A stretch of 64,000 bases of DNA from Aliarcobacter faecis (lineage in GTDB: Bacteria; Campylobacterota; Campylobacteria; Campylobacterales; Arcobacteraceae). The stretch lies in contig NZ_CP053837.1 in assembly GCF_013201705.1 (NCBI RefSeq), positions 1,364,001 through 1,428,000 on the forward strand. Direction: 5' to 3'. The translations under genes and the position numbers were made by a program. Positions 8,032-16,220 of the stretch are shown here, in pieces (position 1 is the stretch's first letter; every line of letters starts with the position of its first letter). Below the pieces are notes generated by a model. That model searched no databases, had not been told where the DNA came from, and worked only from the letters and a program-made list of their open reading frames with translations.

Positions 8032-8600
8032 AGAACACCTTTTGTACTTGGAATTCCTAATCTCTCATTTTTTACTAAAGCTCTTCTTAGGGCAACAGCA
8101 AAAGATTTAAATGTAGCTTCAATAATATGGTGCTTATTTTTTCCTCTATCTTGAATTAAATGCAAAGTAATTCCAGCATTCCCACTTAAGGCATGAAAAA
8201 ACTCTTCTACTAATTCAACATCAAAAAGCCCTACTTTTTCACTTACATTTATCTCATAAACTAAAAATGGTCTATTTGATAAATCTAAAGCACAAGAAAC
8301 TGCTGCTTCATCCATAACAACTGTTGCATTTCCATATCTTTCAACTGCTTGTATTGGAAAAATTGCCTTTTTTAAAGCTTGTCCCAAAACTATTCCGCAA
8401 TCTTCAACTGTATGATGATAATCTATATGTAAATCTCCTTTACACTCTAAATTTATATCAATTCCACTATGTTTTGATAGGGCTTCAAGCATATGGTCAA
8501 AAAAACCAACTCCTGTATTTATAGAAAATTTTCCACAACCATTTAACTCTAAACTACATTTAATTTGTGTCTCTTTTGTATCTCTAATTATCTCTACCAT
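8028..8600 (-). CDS. hisB: Imidazoleglycerol-phosphate dehydratase
   Basis: 190 residues, the monofunctional form without the histidinol-phosphatase half. It dehydrates imidazole glycerol phosphate to imidazole acetol phosphate in histidine synthesis, using two metal ions. Both symmetric metal-binding repeats are visible: GVGFFDHMLEALSKHSG (about 31-47) with DYHHTVEDCGI (about 60-70), then EEFFHALSGNAGITLH (about 131-146) with GKNKHHIIEA (about 153-162). It lies between rlpA (9 nt away) and kdsC (4-nt overlap), so a histidine gene is carried in an envelope operon. No attenuator was seen nearby. Confidence 0.95.
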   Translation of the reverse strand: MVEIIRDTKETQIKCSLELNGCGKFSINTGVGFFDHMLEALSKHSGIDINLECKGDLHIDYHHTVEDCGIVLGQALKKAIFPIQAVERYGNATVVMDEAAVSCALDLSNRPFLVYEINVSEKVGLFDVELVEEFFHALSGNAGITLHLIQDRGKNKHHIIEATFKSFAVALRRALVKNERLGIPSTKGVL

Positions 8601-8609
8601 TTTTAAATC

Positions 8610-9533
8610 CTATTTAATTATAACTGCATTATTTAAACCATTTACTGATCTAAAACTTTGTGCTTCTTGCTCACTTGAAAACCCTTTTATTAAAACCTTA
8701 TATAAACCATTTTGGTTTATATACTCTACTATTTTTGAAGGGTATTTCTTTTGATACTCTGTTTTTATTTTATTTGCACCCTCAATTTTACTAAAAGCTC
8801 CTACTTGAATAGCAATTTTTGAACTAGAATTTGTATTTTTAGTAGAAGTTTTTGTATTTGTATTATTTGTTACTTTTACTCCAATTTGACTATTTGTTGG
8901 TGTTGTAACAACAATATTATCCTCTTTAATTTCAGTTGCTTCAAAAGCCTCTATCTTTTCTTCTTTAGGTGCTTGTACTGTTTCTACAACTGGAGCTTTA
9001 TTATTTTCAACTTCCCCATTATATCCCAAAACTGTAACTCTAACCTTTGCTGTTCCTGCTCCAACCATATTTATAGCATGTGCTGCTTTATTTGATAAAT
9101 CAATAATTCTTCCAGCTACAAAAGGTCCTCTATCATTTATTCTTACTATCGTACTTTTACCATTTTCAAGATTATCAACTTTTACAACAGTATTCATAGG
9201 TAGAGTTTTATGAGCCGCTGTCATATCATACATATTGTAAATTTCACCATTTGATGTCTTTTTAGAGTGAAAATCTGGTCCATACCAAGATGCAACTCCA
9301 TCAAACTTATCACCTATTTTTGCTATCTCTGGATAATATTTTATGCCAAAAACACTATAAGGTCTCATTGTAGCTCTATGCATCTCTGGAGAATTATTTA
9401 TATTTAAGTTATTTGTGTTTTTATAAAATTTGTGATAGTCATTATCTACACTTTTACTTGAACACCCTGTAAATAAGAAAATGCTAACAGCCCCCATAAA
9501 AATTCCTAAATTAGCACTATTGAACAATCTCAA
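8610..9533 (-). CDS. rlpA: Septal-ring lytic transglycosylase-like lipoprotein RlpA with SPOR domain
   Basis: 307 residues. A lipobox (LFTGC, Cys about 24) makes it a lipoprotein. The RlpA double-psi beta-barrel runs about 78-168, with GVASWYGPDFHSKKTSNGE, MTAAHKTLPMNT and the catalytic-type RINDRGPF segment. After an acidic and Thr/Asn-rich linker, the last 75 residues are a SPOR domain (IQVGAFSKIEGANKI…) that binds denuded glycan strands at the septum. RlpA of some species cleaves such strands. It overlaps the MltD-like gene by 17 nt upstream and is followed by hisB after 9 nt. Two peptidoglycan-remodelling genes are thus coupled. Confidence 0.92.
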   Translation of the reverse strand: MRLFNSANLGIFMGAVSIFLFTGCSSKSVDNDYHKFYKNTNNLNINNSPEMHRATMRPYSVFGIKYYPEIAKIGDKFDGVASWYGPDFHSKKTSNGEIYNMYDMTAAHKTLPMNTVVKVDNLENGKSTIVRINDRGPFVAGRIIDLSNKAAHAINMVGAGTAKVRVTVLGYNGEVENNKAPVVETVQAPKEEKIEAFEATEIKEDNIVVTTPTNSQIGVKVTNNTNTKTSTKNTNSSSKIAIQVGAFSKIEGANKIKTEYQKKYPSKIVEYINQNGLYKVLIKGFSSEQEAQSFRSVNGLNNAVIIK

Positions 9534-10752
9534 TTTTATCTCCTATACTTAACACTTTTGGATTTTTTCTACTAATAAATTTTAATTTTTTAGTAGTAGT
9601 TTTATTTTTTTTAGCAATCATTTCCAAAGTATCACCAGATTTTACAGTATATATAAGACTATTTTGTTTTATATTACTAGTTTTTTTGGCTTCATTTTTT
9701 GTTGCTTTTTTATTATCAATCTGTTCTTTATTATTATTTTTTATAATAGTTGGCTTTATATTACCCACTTTTTGATTATAAACATCTAATTTAGTATGAG
9801 GGATATAAATATTATATGACTTTATGTTTGATGGTAAAGTATCTTTTTTAATATGTTTATTTAAACTCTTAAACTCTTCATAATTCATATTTAACATAGT
9901 AGCAATAGACTTTAATTGAACACCTTTTGGTGGATTTACAATTTCTAAATTATATTTTGCCTTTTTATCTATTGCACTAAAAGAGTCTTTCTCTTTTAAA
10001 ATAGTAAATGTTATTATTTTTGCTATATAGGTAATTGTATGCTTTGGAAAATAGTCTTTATGATTATTTTTTACTAAATATGTAAAATCAAAGTAATCTT
10101 TATATCTTTCATAAATTATATATAAATTACCCATACCTTTTTTATTTTTAAGATAATCATCTATATATTTTTTATAAACCTTTATAGTTGGATTACTATG
10201 CTCAGTTGGATTTTCTTCTAAATATTTATCTAAGCTAGCCCTTGCAATTCCACTAATTATTCTGCCTTCTCCACTATTATATGCGGCTATTGCTAAATAC
10301 CATTTCTTAAAAGTCTTATAATATTTTTTTAAATATGTAGCTGCTGCATTTGTTGATTTTAGTAAATCAAGTCTCTCATCAATACTATCATCAATTCTTA
10401 ATTTCAAGTTACTTGCTGTTTGGGGAATTATTTGCCAAAGTCCACCTGGACCTTTTCCTTTACCTTGATTTACATAACTAGATTCAAATAAAGGGATAAA
10501 AAACATAGCTTCTGGTAAATTTCTATTTTCTATCTCCTCTTTTACAATTTCCATATTTAATGCTGATTTTCTTAAAATATTATTATAGTAGATAATTTTT
10601 GAGCTAGAACTATATTCACTATATGTAGAGTTAAAAATTTCTGTATCCAAAAAGGAGTTATTAACTCCCAAATCATTTAAAACTTTTAATTTTATCTCGT
10701 CAGCAAAAGTTTGTGAAAAAAAGATGAAGATTATTATTAATATTTTAATCAA
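9517..10752 (-). CDS. Membrane-bound lytic murein transglycosylase D-like, LysM
   Basis: 411 residues from the start chosen. The SLT/MltD domain contains FIPLFESSYVNQ (catalytic Glu in ESS), the GPGGLWQIIPQTA segment and AIAAYNSGEGRI, all GH23 landmarks. A degenerate LysM-like segment is followed by a clear C-terminal LysM (YTVKSGDTLEMIAKKN…) for glycan binding. I use a TTG start at 10750-10752. It is preceded by GAGG at 5 nt and places the hydrophobic signal peptide (IKILIIIFIFFSQTFA) at the very N-terminus. An upstream ATG at 10824 would put 24 polar residues before the signal and overlap tatD by 41 nt. It overlaps rlpA by 17 nt. Confidence 0.88.
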   Translation of the reverse strand: MIKILIIIFIFFSQTFADEIKLKVLNDLGVNNSFLDTEIFNSTYSEYSSSSKIIYYNNILRKSALNMEIVKEEIENRNLPEAMFFIPLFESSYVNQGKGKGPGGLWQIIPQTASNLKLRIDDSIDERLDLLKSTNAAATYLKKYYKTFKKWYLAIAAYNSGEGRIISGIARASLDKYLEENPTEHSNPTIKVYKKYIDDYLKNKKGMGNLYIIYERYKDYFDFTYLVKNNHKDYFPKHTITYIAKIITFTILKEKDSFSAIDKKAKYNLEIVNPPKGVQLKSIATMLNMNYEEFKSLNKHIKKDTLPSNIKSYNIYIPHTKLDVYNQKVGNIKPTIIKNNNKEQIDNKKATKNEAKKTSNIKQNSLIYTVKSGDTLEMIAKKNKTTTKKLKFISRKNPKVLSIGDKIEIVQ

Positions 10753-10783
10753 AAGAGCCTCTTTATAATTTATTTTATTATAA

Positions 10784-11572
10784 CTAAGAAATATTTGTAA
10801 ACTCTTTAAATAATTTTTTTGCATTATTTGTTGTTAAATTTTTAATCTCTTCTTCACTCATATCTAAAAGTTCAGCCATTTTTTGTGCTACATAAATAGT
10901 ATAATATGGCTCATTCCTAACTCCTCTATATGGATGTGGAGTTAGATATGGTGCATCTGTTTCAATTAGAAGTCTATCTTTTGGAATTTTTGGCAAAATT
11001 TCAACTAACTTCTTTGCATTTTTAAAAGTAAGAACTCCACCTATTCCAAAATAGAAATTATGATTTACTAAAGGTAATAGATGTTCACTTGCATTAAAGC
11101 AGTGTAAAACTCCACCTACTTCTTTTGCATTTTGTGAAATTAAAATCTCTCTTGAGTCATTTGAAGCTTCTCTAATATGAATAATAAGTGGTTTTTTATA
11201 CTTTTTAGCCAAAGATATTTGAGAAATAAAAACCTCTTTTTGTCTTTTTATATTCTCTTCTTTTTCCTCTTCATCTTCTGGAAGCCTATAATAATCCAAT
11301 CCACATTCACCAATAGCTACACATTTTGGATGATTTACATATTTTTCAATAATAGCTTCGTCATATTTTTCAATGTCATAAGGGTGAGTTCCAACTGCAA
11401 AAAAAACTTCTTCATATTTTTCACTAAGGGTAACTGCTCTATTTAATGTATCAAAATCTGCTCCAGGAATTAAAAAACCACTAATTCCAGCCTCTTTTGC
11501 ATTTACTATAACACCTTCTATATCACTAAAATAAGCTTCGTTGTCTAAATGACAATGTGTATCAATAATTAT
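10784..11572 (-). CDS. tatD: TatD-family metal-dependent hydrolase/DNase, apparent ATA start
   Basis: 262 residues, normal for TatD. The TIM-barrel metal sites are visible: DTHCHLD at the N-terminus, GTHPYD, AIGECGLDYYR (about 85-95), PLIIHIREA, GVLHCFNA and the late IETDAPYLTP. The frame runs from a TAA immediately upstream, and between that stop and residue 91 there is no ATG, GTG or TTG. The only start matching the family N-terminus (xIIDTHCHLD) is ATA at 11570-11572, with AAGGA six nt upstream. ATT just after it is the alternative. A TTG at 11299 would remove the first metal-binding motif, so I reject it. The preceding gene ends 9 nt upstream. Confidence 0.88.
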   Translation of the reverse strand: MIIDTHCHLDNEAYFSDIEGVIVNAKEAGISGFLIPGADFDTLNRAVTLSEKYEEVFFAVGTHPYDIEKYDEAIIEKYVNHPKCVAIGECGLDYYRLPEDEEEKEENIKRQKEVFISQISLAKKYKKPLIIHIREASNDSREILISQNAKEVGGVLHCFNASEHLLPLVNHNFYFGIGGVLTFKNAKKLVEILPKIPKDRLLIETDAPYLTPHPYRGVRNEPYYTIYVAQKMAELLDMSEEEIKNLTTNNAKKLFKEFTNIS

Positions 11573-11581
11573 AGTTTATCC

Positions 11582-11884
11582 TTATGATAATAATCTTTTA
11601 TTTACTAAATTAATAATATTATTAATTTGTGAAATATCTTTTGCTTTTATCCAAGCATCTATTCCAAAATTTTTAAACGCATCATAATCACTCTCGTCAT
11701 CAATAATTGCAATAGAAGCAAATTTATCTTTACAAACTTTTGATTTATTCTCTTCAAAATCAAAAATTGAATCAATACCTAAAATAACAACATCAGCATC
11801 AACTGAAGAGTTTGAAAAAGATTCAACCTCAAACTCTTCATTAAATAAAGAGCTATCTAAATCATAAAAAGTAACAATTTTCAT
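11582..11884 (-). CDS. Conserved-looking small protein, function unknown
   Basis: 100 residues, acidic, with no signal peptide, membrane segment or cysteine pair (one Cys). Alternating hydrophobic strands and helices (DADVVILGIDSI, FASIAIIDDESDYDAF, GIDAWIKAKDISQIN) loosely recall a response-regulator receiver fold, including a late Lys in 'WIKAKD', but the phosphoacceptor Asp pocket is not convincingly present. It lies 9 nt upstream of tatD and 55 nt downstream of hslU, so it may be cotranscribed with tatD. I do not recognise it. The receiver-like suggestion is only a guess from strand pattern. Confidence 0.55.
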   Translation of the reverse strand: MKIVTFYDLDSSLFNEEFEVESFSNSSVDADVVILGIDSIFDFEENKSKVCKDKFASIAIIDDESDYDAFKNFGIDAWIKAKDISQINNIINLVNKRLLS

Positions 11885-11939
11885 ACTTATTCCTTGGCTA
11901 AATTTTAAATAAAAATAATTTTATCTAAATAACTTTAAA

Positions 11940-13268
11940 TTACAAAATATATCTAGTTGTATCAACACTATCAACAATTTTTTCTAACTTAGAAGATACT
12001 AATTCAGAAGTTACAATAACTTTTGAACCTTTATTTATATCTGCATCAAAAGAGATATCTTCAATAACTTTTTCAATAACAGTATGAAGTCTTCTTGCAC
12101 CTATATCTTCCGTTTTTTCATTTGCAGCAACACTATATTTAGCAAAAGCTCTTATAGCTTCATCTTCAAACTCTAATTCAACTTCTTCAACTGATAAAAG
12201 TGCTTTATACTGTCTTAAAAGTGAATTCTTTGTATTTGTTAAAATCTTATATAAAGCCTCTTCATCTAAAGATTCTAACTCAACTCTTAAAGGAAATCTT
12301 CCTTGTAATTCTGGAATTAAATCACTTGGTTTTGATACATGGAAAGCACCAGCTGCTATAAATAAAATATGGTCTGTTTTTATTTGTCCAAATTTTGTTT
12401 GAACGGAACTACCTTCAACTATTGGAAGTAAATCTCTTTGAACACCCTCTTTTGATGGGTCTTGTCCTTGATTTTTCTTGCTTGTTGCAATTTTATCTAT
12501 CTCATCTATAAAAATTATTCCACCATTTTCACATCTTTTTAGCGCCTCTATTTTTATAGCTTCAGTATCAAGTAAGCCCTCACTCGCAACTCCTCTTAGA
12601 AGAATTTTCGCATCTTTTATGCTTACCTCTTTTTTTATTTTCTCTTTATTTATGCTTCCTAACATTTTATTAAGACTCTCTTGCATAGAACTCATATCAA
12701 AAGGTAAACTAGAATCAATTATCTCAACATGTGCTTTTTTTGGAACTTCTATCTCTATTTTTTTATCATCTAAATCCCCACTTAAAAGCTTTTTTTCCAT
12801 TAAGTTATAAGTTTTTATAAAAGACTCTTTTGCACTATCACTAGCAGCTTCAGGAAGTGGTGGTACAAGTTTTTCAATTATCTTTCTTATAACCTCTTCA
12901 TCAATTTTATCTTTAATTTTTTCTTCATACTCTTTAGTTACTAAATTTATTCCTTCATATACTAAATCTCGAACCATTGACTCAACATCTCGTCCTACAA
13001 ATCCAACTTCAGTATATTTACTAGCTTCAACTTTTACAAAAGGAAGCCCCATCATTTTTGCCATTCTTCTTGCTATTTCAGTTTTACCAACTCCTGTACT
13101 TCCTATCATAAGAATATTTTTTGGCATAATCTCTTCTTGAAGTTTTGGTTCAACTCTCATTCTTCTATATCTATTTCTCAAAGCCAATGCTATAGTTTTT
13201 TTTGCATCATTTTGACCAATAATATAATCATCTAAATAAGCAACAATTTGCCTAGGTGTCATATCCAT
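11940..13268 (-). CDS. hslU: ATP-dependent protease ATPase subunit HslU
   Basis: 442 residues. An AAA+ unfoldase that feeds substrates to HslV. The N-terminus MTPRQIVAYLDDYIIGQ is characteristic. Walker A GSTGVGKT is near 56-63 and the pore loop in KYTEVGFVGRDVESM near 91-105. The inserted I domain spans about 110-240, Walker B is GIIFIDEIDKIA near 249-260, and ARRLHTVIEKV carries the sensor II region. The C-terminus ends RYIL, a tail that inserts into HslV. Gene order rplI-hslV-hslU is the Campylobacterota arrangement, with 7 nt between hslV and hslU. Confidence 0.96.
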   Translation of the reverse strand: MDMTPRQIVAYLDDYIIGQNDAKKTIALALRNRYRRMRVEPKLQEEIMPKNILMIGSTGVGKTEIARRMAKMMGLPFVKVEASKYTEVGFVGRDVESMVRDLVYEGINLVTKEYEEKIKDKIDEEVIRKIIEKLVPPLPEAASDSAKESFIKTYNLMEKKLLSGDLDDKKIEIEVPKKAHVEIIDSSLPFDMSSMQESLNKMLGSINKEKIKKEVSIKDAKILLRGVASEGLLDTEAIKIEALKRCENGGIIFIDEIDKIATSKKNQGQDPSKEGVQRDLLPIVEGSSVQTKFGQIKTDHILFIAAGAFHVSKPSDLIPELQGRFPLRVELESLDEEALYKILTNTKNSLLRQYKALLSVEEVELEFEDEAIRAFAKYSVAANEKTEDIGARRLHTVIEKVIEDISFDADINKGSKVIVTSELVSSKLEKIVDSVDTTRYIL

Positions 13269-13275
13269 AATATTT

Positions 13276-13812
13276 TTAATCCTCTAGTTTTAATATTTTT
13301 ATATTTTGATTTGTATATATACAAAGCTCTCCAGCTATCATTAAAGACTCTTTTACCAAATCTTCTTCATCTAAATTTGAGTGTTTTGCTAAAGCTCTAG
13401 CTGCACTAATGGCAAAATTTCCACCACTTCCAATACTTGCAATCTCTCCATCTTCAGGCTCAACAACATCCCCATTTCCACTTAAAATAAAAATTTTTTC
13501 TTTGTTTAAAACTATCATCATAGCTTCAAGTCTTCTTAAATATTTATCTTTTCTCCACTCTTTTGAAAATGCAATTACAGATTTTAATAAATCCCCTTTA
13601 CAAGCTTCTAAGTGAGCCTCAAACATGTCAAAAAGATTAAAAGCGTCAGCTGTACTTCCTGCAAACCCTGCTAAAATTTTTCCTTGATATAAAGTTCTTA
13701 TTTTTGTAGCATTTCCTTTTAAAACTGTATTTCCAAAAGAGACCTGTCCATCTCCACCAATTACAGCTTTTTTAGCCCCTTTATAGGCAAGTATTGTTGT
13801 CGCATGAAACAT
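13276..13812 (-). CDS. hslV: ATP-dependent protease peptidase subunit HslV
   Basis: 178 residues. An N-terminal-nucleophile threonine peptidase that forms the dodecameric core of HslUV. The sequence begins [12 protein letters not shown], so the catalytic Thr is preceded by a short FHA extension. The mature enzyme must lose four residues to expose ATT/TT, unlike E. coli HslV where Thr follows the initiator Met. [14 protein letters not shown] and [11 protein letters not shown] are conserved surroundings of the active site. It sits 2 nt from rplI and 7 nt before hslU, one operon. Confidence 0.96.
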   Translation of the reverse strand: MFHATTILAYKGAKKAVIGGDGQVSFGNTVLKGNATKIRTLYQGKILAGFAGSTADAFNLFDMFEAHLEACKGDLLKSVIAFSKEWRKDKYLRRLEAMMIVLNKEKIFILSGNGDVVEPEDGEIASIGSGGNFAISAARALAKHSNLDEEDLVKESLMIAGELCIYTNQNIKILKLED

Positions 13813-13814
13813 AA

Positions 13815-14261
13815 TTAACCTGCAATAATATCAATTTTTAATGTTGCATTTATTGAGTGTCCTAATTTACAAACAACTTCATAAATACCAATAGTTTTTA
13901 ATTTATTATCAACTAAAATACTCTTTTTATCAATCATAATAGAGAACTGTTTTTCCAACTCTTCACTTATCTCTTTATTTGTAACACTTCCAATTAAATG
14001 CCCATTTGCACCAACTTTATGTTTTATTGTAAGTTTTGTAGAGTTCAATTTTTCTGCTAACTCTTTTGCTACTTTTATATCTTCTTCCTCTTTTAATGCT
14101 AATTTTTTTTGTTCAGCATTATGTTTTGCTATTACTTCATTTGTAGCTTGTAGAGCTAAACCTTTTCCTATTAAAAAGTTTTTTCCATATCCATCTGCAA
14201 CTTCTTTAATTTCTCCAGCTTTCCCTAAAGTTTTTACATCTTTTATTAATAATACTTTCAT
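13815..14261 (-). CDS. rplI: 50S ribosomal protein L9
   Basis: 148 residues. The N-terminal domain signature [30 protein letters not shown] binds 23S rRNA. It is followed by a long connecting helix (about 41-75, Lys/Glu/Ala-rich) and a C-terminal domain beginning near [18 protein letters not shown]. Length is standard. It is the first gene of the rplI-hslV-hslU cluster. Upstream is a 64-nt gap and then the recombinase-like gene on the same strand. Confidence 0.97.
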   Translation of the reverse strand: MKVLLIKDVKTLGKAGEIKEVADGYGKNFLIGKGLALQATNEVIAKHNAEQKKLALKEEEDIKVAKELAEKLNSTKLTIKHKVGANGHLIGSVTNKEISEELEKQFSIMIDKKSILVDNKLKTIGIYEVVCKLGHSINATLKIDIIAG

Positions 14262-14325
14262 TTTAATTCATCCTTTTTTTTTAATGTTTTTATTTTACAA
14301 TATTTTAGTTAAAGCCAAATAAAGC

Positions 14326-14961
14326 TTAATTATTCAAAGATTCAATAACTTGCTCTTTGATATTTCTTTTTCTTACATAGTTATTTAAACCTATATGATT
14401 GTTATATCCCAACAGTTTTGCAATTTTTCTAACACTTAAACCAACACTTAAAAGCTCTTCAATTTTCTCTCGTTGCTCATCAAATTTTGATTTTTGAATA
14501 GTTCCTTTTGGTTTTCCTAAGGCTATACCATCAAGCTTTTTAGCTGTTAATGCCTCTTTTGTCCTAAGACTCATAAGCTCTTTTTCTAAATTTATAGTCA
14601 TTGAAATCACACTTAAAATCATTTGACTTAACATATCTTTATCATCTATTAAATCAAGATTTTGTTCAATTACAATAATTCTTATCTTATTTTGCAGTAA
14701 AAATTTTACAATTTCTAAAATTGTATCTATTGTTCGTCCAAATACATTTAAATTTGTAACAATTATTGTAGAGTTTTTTTCACAATTTTCTAATAGTTGT
14801 AAAATATTTTTCTCATCTTTCGGAGTATTTATAACTATCTCAATATTCTTATATATTTGAAGGTTTTTCTTTAAGATATAGCTTGAAATAGCCTCTTTTT
14901 GCTCTTGTGTATATTTTTCATTGTTTAGATTTTTTCTAATATAAGTAAAAACTTTTGACAT
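14326..14961 (-). CDS. Serine-recombinase (resolvase/invertase) homologue with lost catalytic residues
   Basis: 211 residues. The resolvase N-terminal fold is recognisable: FTYIRKNLNNE aligns with the YxRVST segment, IIVTNLNVFGRTIDTI with the KLDRLGRD helix, and LEKELMSLRTKEALTAKKLDGIALGKPKGT with helix E and its tail. A C-terminal helix-turn-helix follows (LLSVGLSVRKIAKLLGYNN). The catalytic Ser position is Asn (about residue 11), the Asp-Arg of the 'LDRLGR' motif is Asn-Val, and only single Arg residues remain. Strand exchange therefore looks unlikely. A DNA-binding regulator role is inferred. The region upstream of its start carries inverted and direct repeats. It is not visibly linked to any mobile element. 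Confidence 0.75.
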   Translation of the reverse strand: MSKVFTYIRKNLNNEKYTQEQKEAISSYILKKNLQIYKNIEIVINTPKDEKNILQLLENCEKNSTIIVTNLNVFGRTIDTILEIVKFLLQNKIRIIVIEQNLDLIDDKDMLSQMILSVISMTINLEKELMSLRTKEALTAKKLDGIALGKPKGTIQKSKFDEQREKIEELLSVGLSVRKIAKLLGYNNHIGLNNYVRKRNIKEQVIESLNN

Positions 14962-15000
14962 TTTTTTCCTTTATTTAAAAAATTAATATACTTTTGATTA

Positions 15001-15043
15001 AACATTTTGTTTAATGCTTATACAAAAATTTATACAAAATGTT
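15001..15043. promoter_or_regulatory. Inverted plus direct repeats upstream of the recombinase-like gene
   Basis: A perfect 10-bp inverted repeat (15001-15010 aacattttgt, 15034-15043 acaaaatgtt) encloses two direct copies of ttatacaaaa (15018-15027 and 15030-15039) spaced 12 nt, about one helical turn. It lies 39 nt upstream of the recombinase-like start codon (14961) and in the divergent region shared with ubiX. This would suit an operator or a recombination site for that protein. Confidence 0.5.
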
Positions 15044-15168
15044 ATCTAGTAAAATATTAATAAAAGCTTACAGCAATAAAATACATTATATATATAATAA
15101 TTTATGATTGAATTCAAAGTTTATTTTAGCTAATATCGATTTTTTTATATAAATAGTAAGGTTAGGAT

Positions 15169-15723
15169 TTGAGATTAACTGTCGCAATTAGTGGAGCTAG
15201 TGGAGTAAATTTAGCTATAAAATTTATAAAACTAATACCTAAAGATATAGAACTCTTTGTTGTATTTTCTAAAAGTTCAAAAAAAGCTTTAAAACTCGAA
15301 AATAACATAAAAATAAAAGATATTTTCAAAGATTTTTCAAATATATCAATTTTTAAAGACAAAAGTATAGGAGCAAGTATTGCTTCTGGTTCTTTTAAAG
15401 TTGATAAAATGATAATCTTACCTTGTAGTTCAAATACATTAGCAAAGTGTGCTTCTGGAATTGCTGATACTCTTATTACTAGAGCTTTTAGTGTAATGCT
15501 AAAAGAAAAAAGAGAGATTATTATAGCTCCTAGAGAGCTACCTTTAAACACTATTATGCTTGAAAACATGCTAAAATTATCAAATTTAGGAGTTACTATT
15601 GCACCACCAATTTTAGGGTATTATAGTTCTCAACAAAGTTTAGAAGATATGGAAAACTTTATTATTGGTAAATGGTTCGATCTATTAAAAATAGATAATA
15701 ACTTATACAAAAGATGGAAATAG
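15169..15723 (+). CDS. ubiX: Flavin prenyltransferase UbiX
   Basis: 184 residues. It prenylates reduced FMN to give the prenyl-FMN cofactor for UbiD-type decarboxylases. Motifs are the N-terminal AISGASGVNLAIKF flavin/phosphate loop, GSFKVDKMIILPCSSNTLAKCASGIADTLITRA near 80-110 and LAPRELP-like IIAPRELPLNTIMLENM near 122-140. The start is TTG at 15169 (TTG-AGA-TTA), with AAGG about 7 nt upstream. It is first in a plus-strand run ubiX-coaD-tmk-hisS-speA-cysE with overlapping genes, the order I recall from C. jejuni. Confidence 0.94.
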   Translation: MRLTVAISGASGVNLAIKFIKLIPKDIELFVVFSKSSKKALKLENNIKIKDIFKDFSNISIFKDKSIGASIASGSFKVDKMIILPCSSNTLAKCASGIADTLITRAFSVMLKEKREIIIAPRELPLNTIMLENMLKLSNLGVTIAPPILGYYSSQQSLEDMENFIIGKWFDLLKIDNNLYKRWK

Positions 15724-16220
15724 ATATGGAAAATAGTAATTATAATTATACAGGTTCATATAAAAAAGCAATTTATAGTGGAACTTTTGACCCAATAACT
15801 ATTGGGCATTTAGATATTATTAAAAGAGCTAGTAATATTTTTGAAGAGGTAATTATTAGTGTTGCAAAAAGTGAACTAAAAAAACCTATGTTTTCTCATG
15901 AAAAAAGAGTAGAGTTTGTAAAAGCTGCAACAAAAAATATAAAAAATGTAAAAGTTGTAGGATTTGATACTTTATTAGTTGATTTAGCAAGAGATTTAAA
16001 AATAAATACAATAATTAGAGGGCTTAGAGCAGTTAGTGATTTTGAATTTGAACTTCAAATGGGATATGCAAACTCTTCAATAAATAAGAATTTAGAAACA
16101 GTTTATCTAATGCCAACACTTGAACATGCTTTTGTAAGTTCTACAATAGTAAGAGAAATTATTAGATTTGAAGGTACTTTTGCACATTTAGTTCCAAAAG
16201 AGGTAATAGAATGTATGTAG
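15714..16220 (+). CDS. coaD: Phosphopantetheine adenylyltransferase
   Basis: 168 residues. It transfers AMP from ATP to 4'-phosphopantetheine in coenzyme A synthesis. Nucleotidyltransferase signatures are GTFDPITIGHLDII (TxGH motif) near 24-37, IIRGLRAVSDFEFE near 101-114 and the C-terminal SSTIVREI. The core enzyme normally begins at KKAIYSGTF, so about 16 residues precede it here. The first ATG (15714) overlaps ubiX by 10 nt. A second ATG at 15726, just after the ubiX stop, is an equally plausible start. It overlaps tmk by 10 nt at its 3' end. Confidence 0.95.
   Translation: MEIDMENSNYNYTGSYKKAIYSGTFDPITIGHLDIIKRASNIFEEVIISVAKSELKKPMFSHEKRVEFVKAATKNIKNVKVVGFDTLLVDLARDLKINTIIRGLRAVSDFEFELQMGYANSSINKNLETVYLMPTLEHAFVSSTIVREIIRFEGTFAHLVPKEVIECM

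Noticed and set aside
8661-8690. Possible extra copy of the 23-nt insert (ttgtgcttcttgctcac)
   Set aside because: It is only a loose match within the conserved rlpA coding sequence, with no interruption of the frame.
10784-11299. tatD starting at TTG 11299
   Set aside because: It would lack the N-terminal metal ligands and 90 conserved residues that are encoded in frame upstream.
15162-15569. Minus-strand frame opposite ubiX
   Set aside because: It is antisense to a clear ubiX and low complexity.
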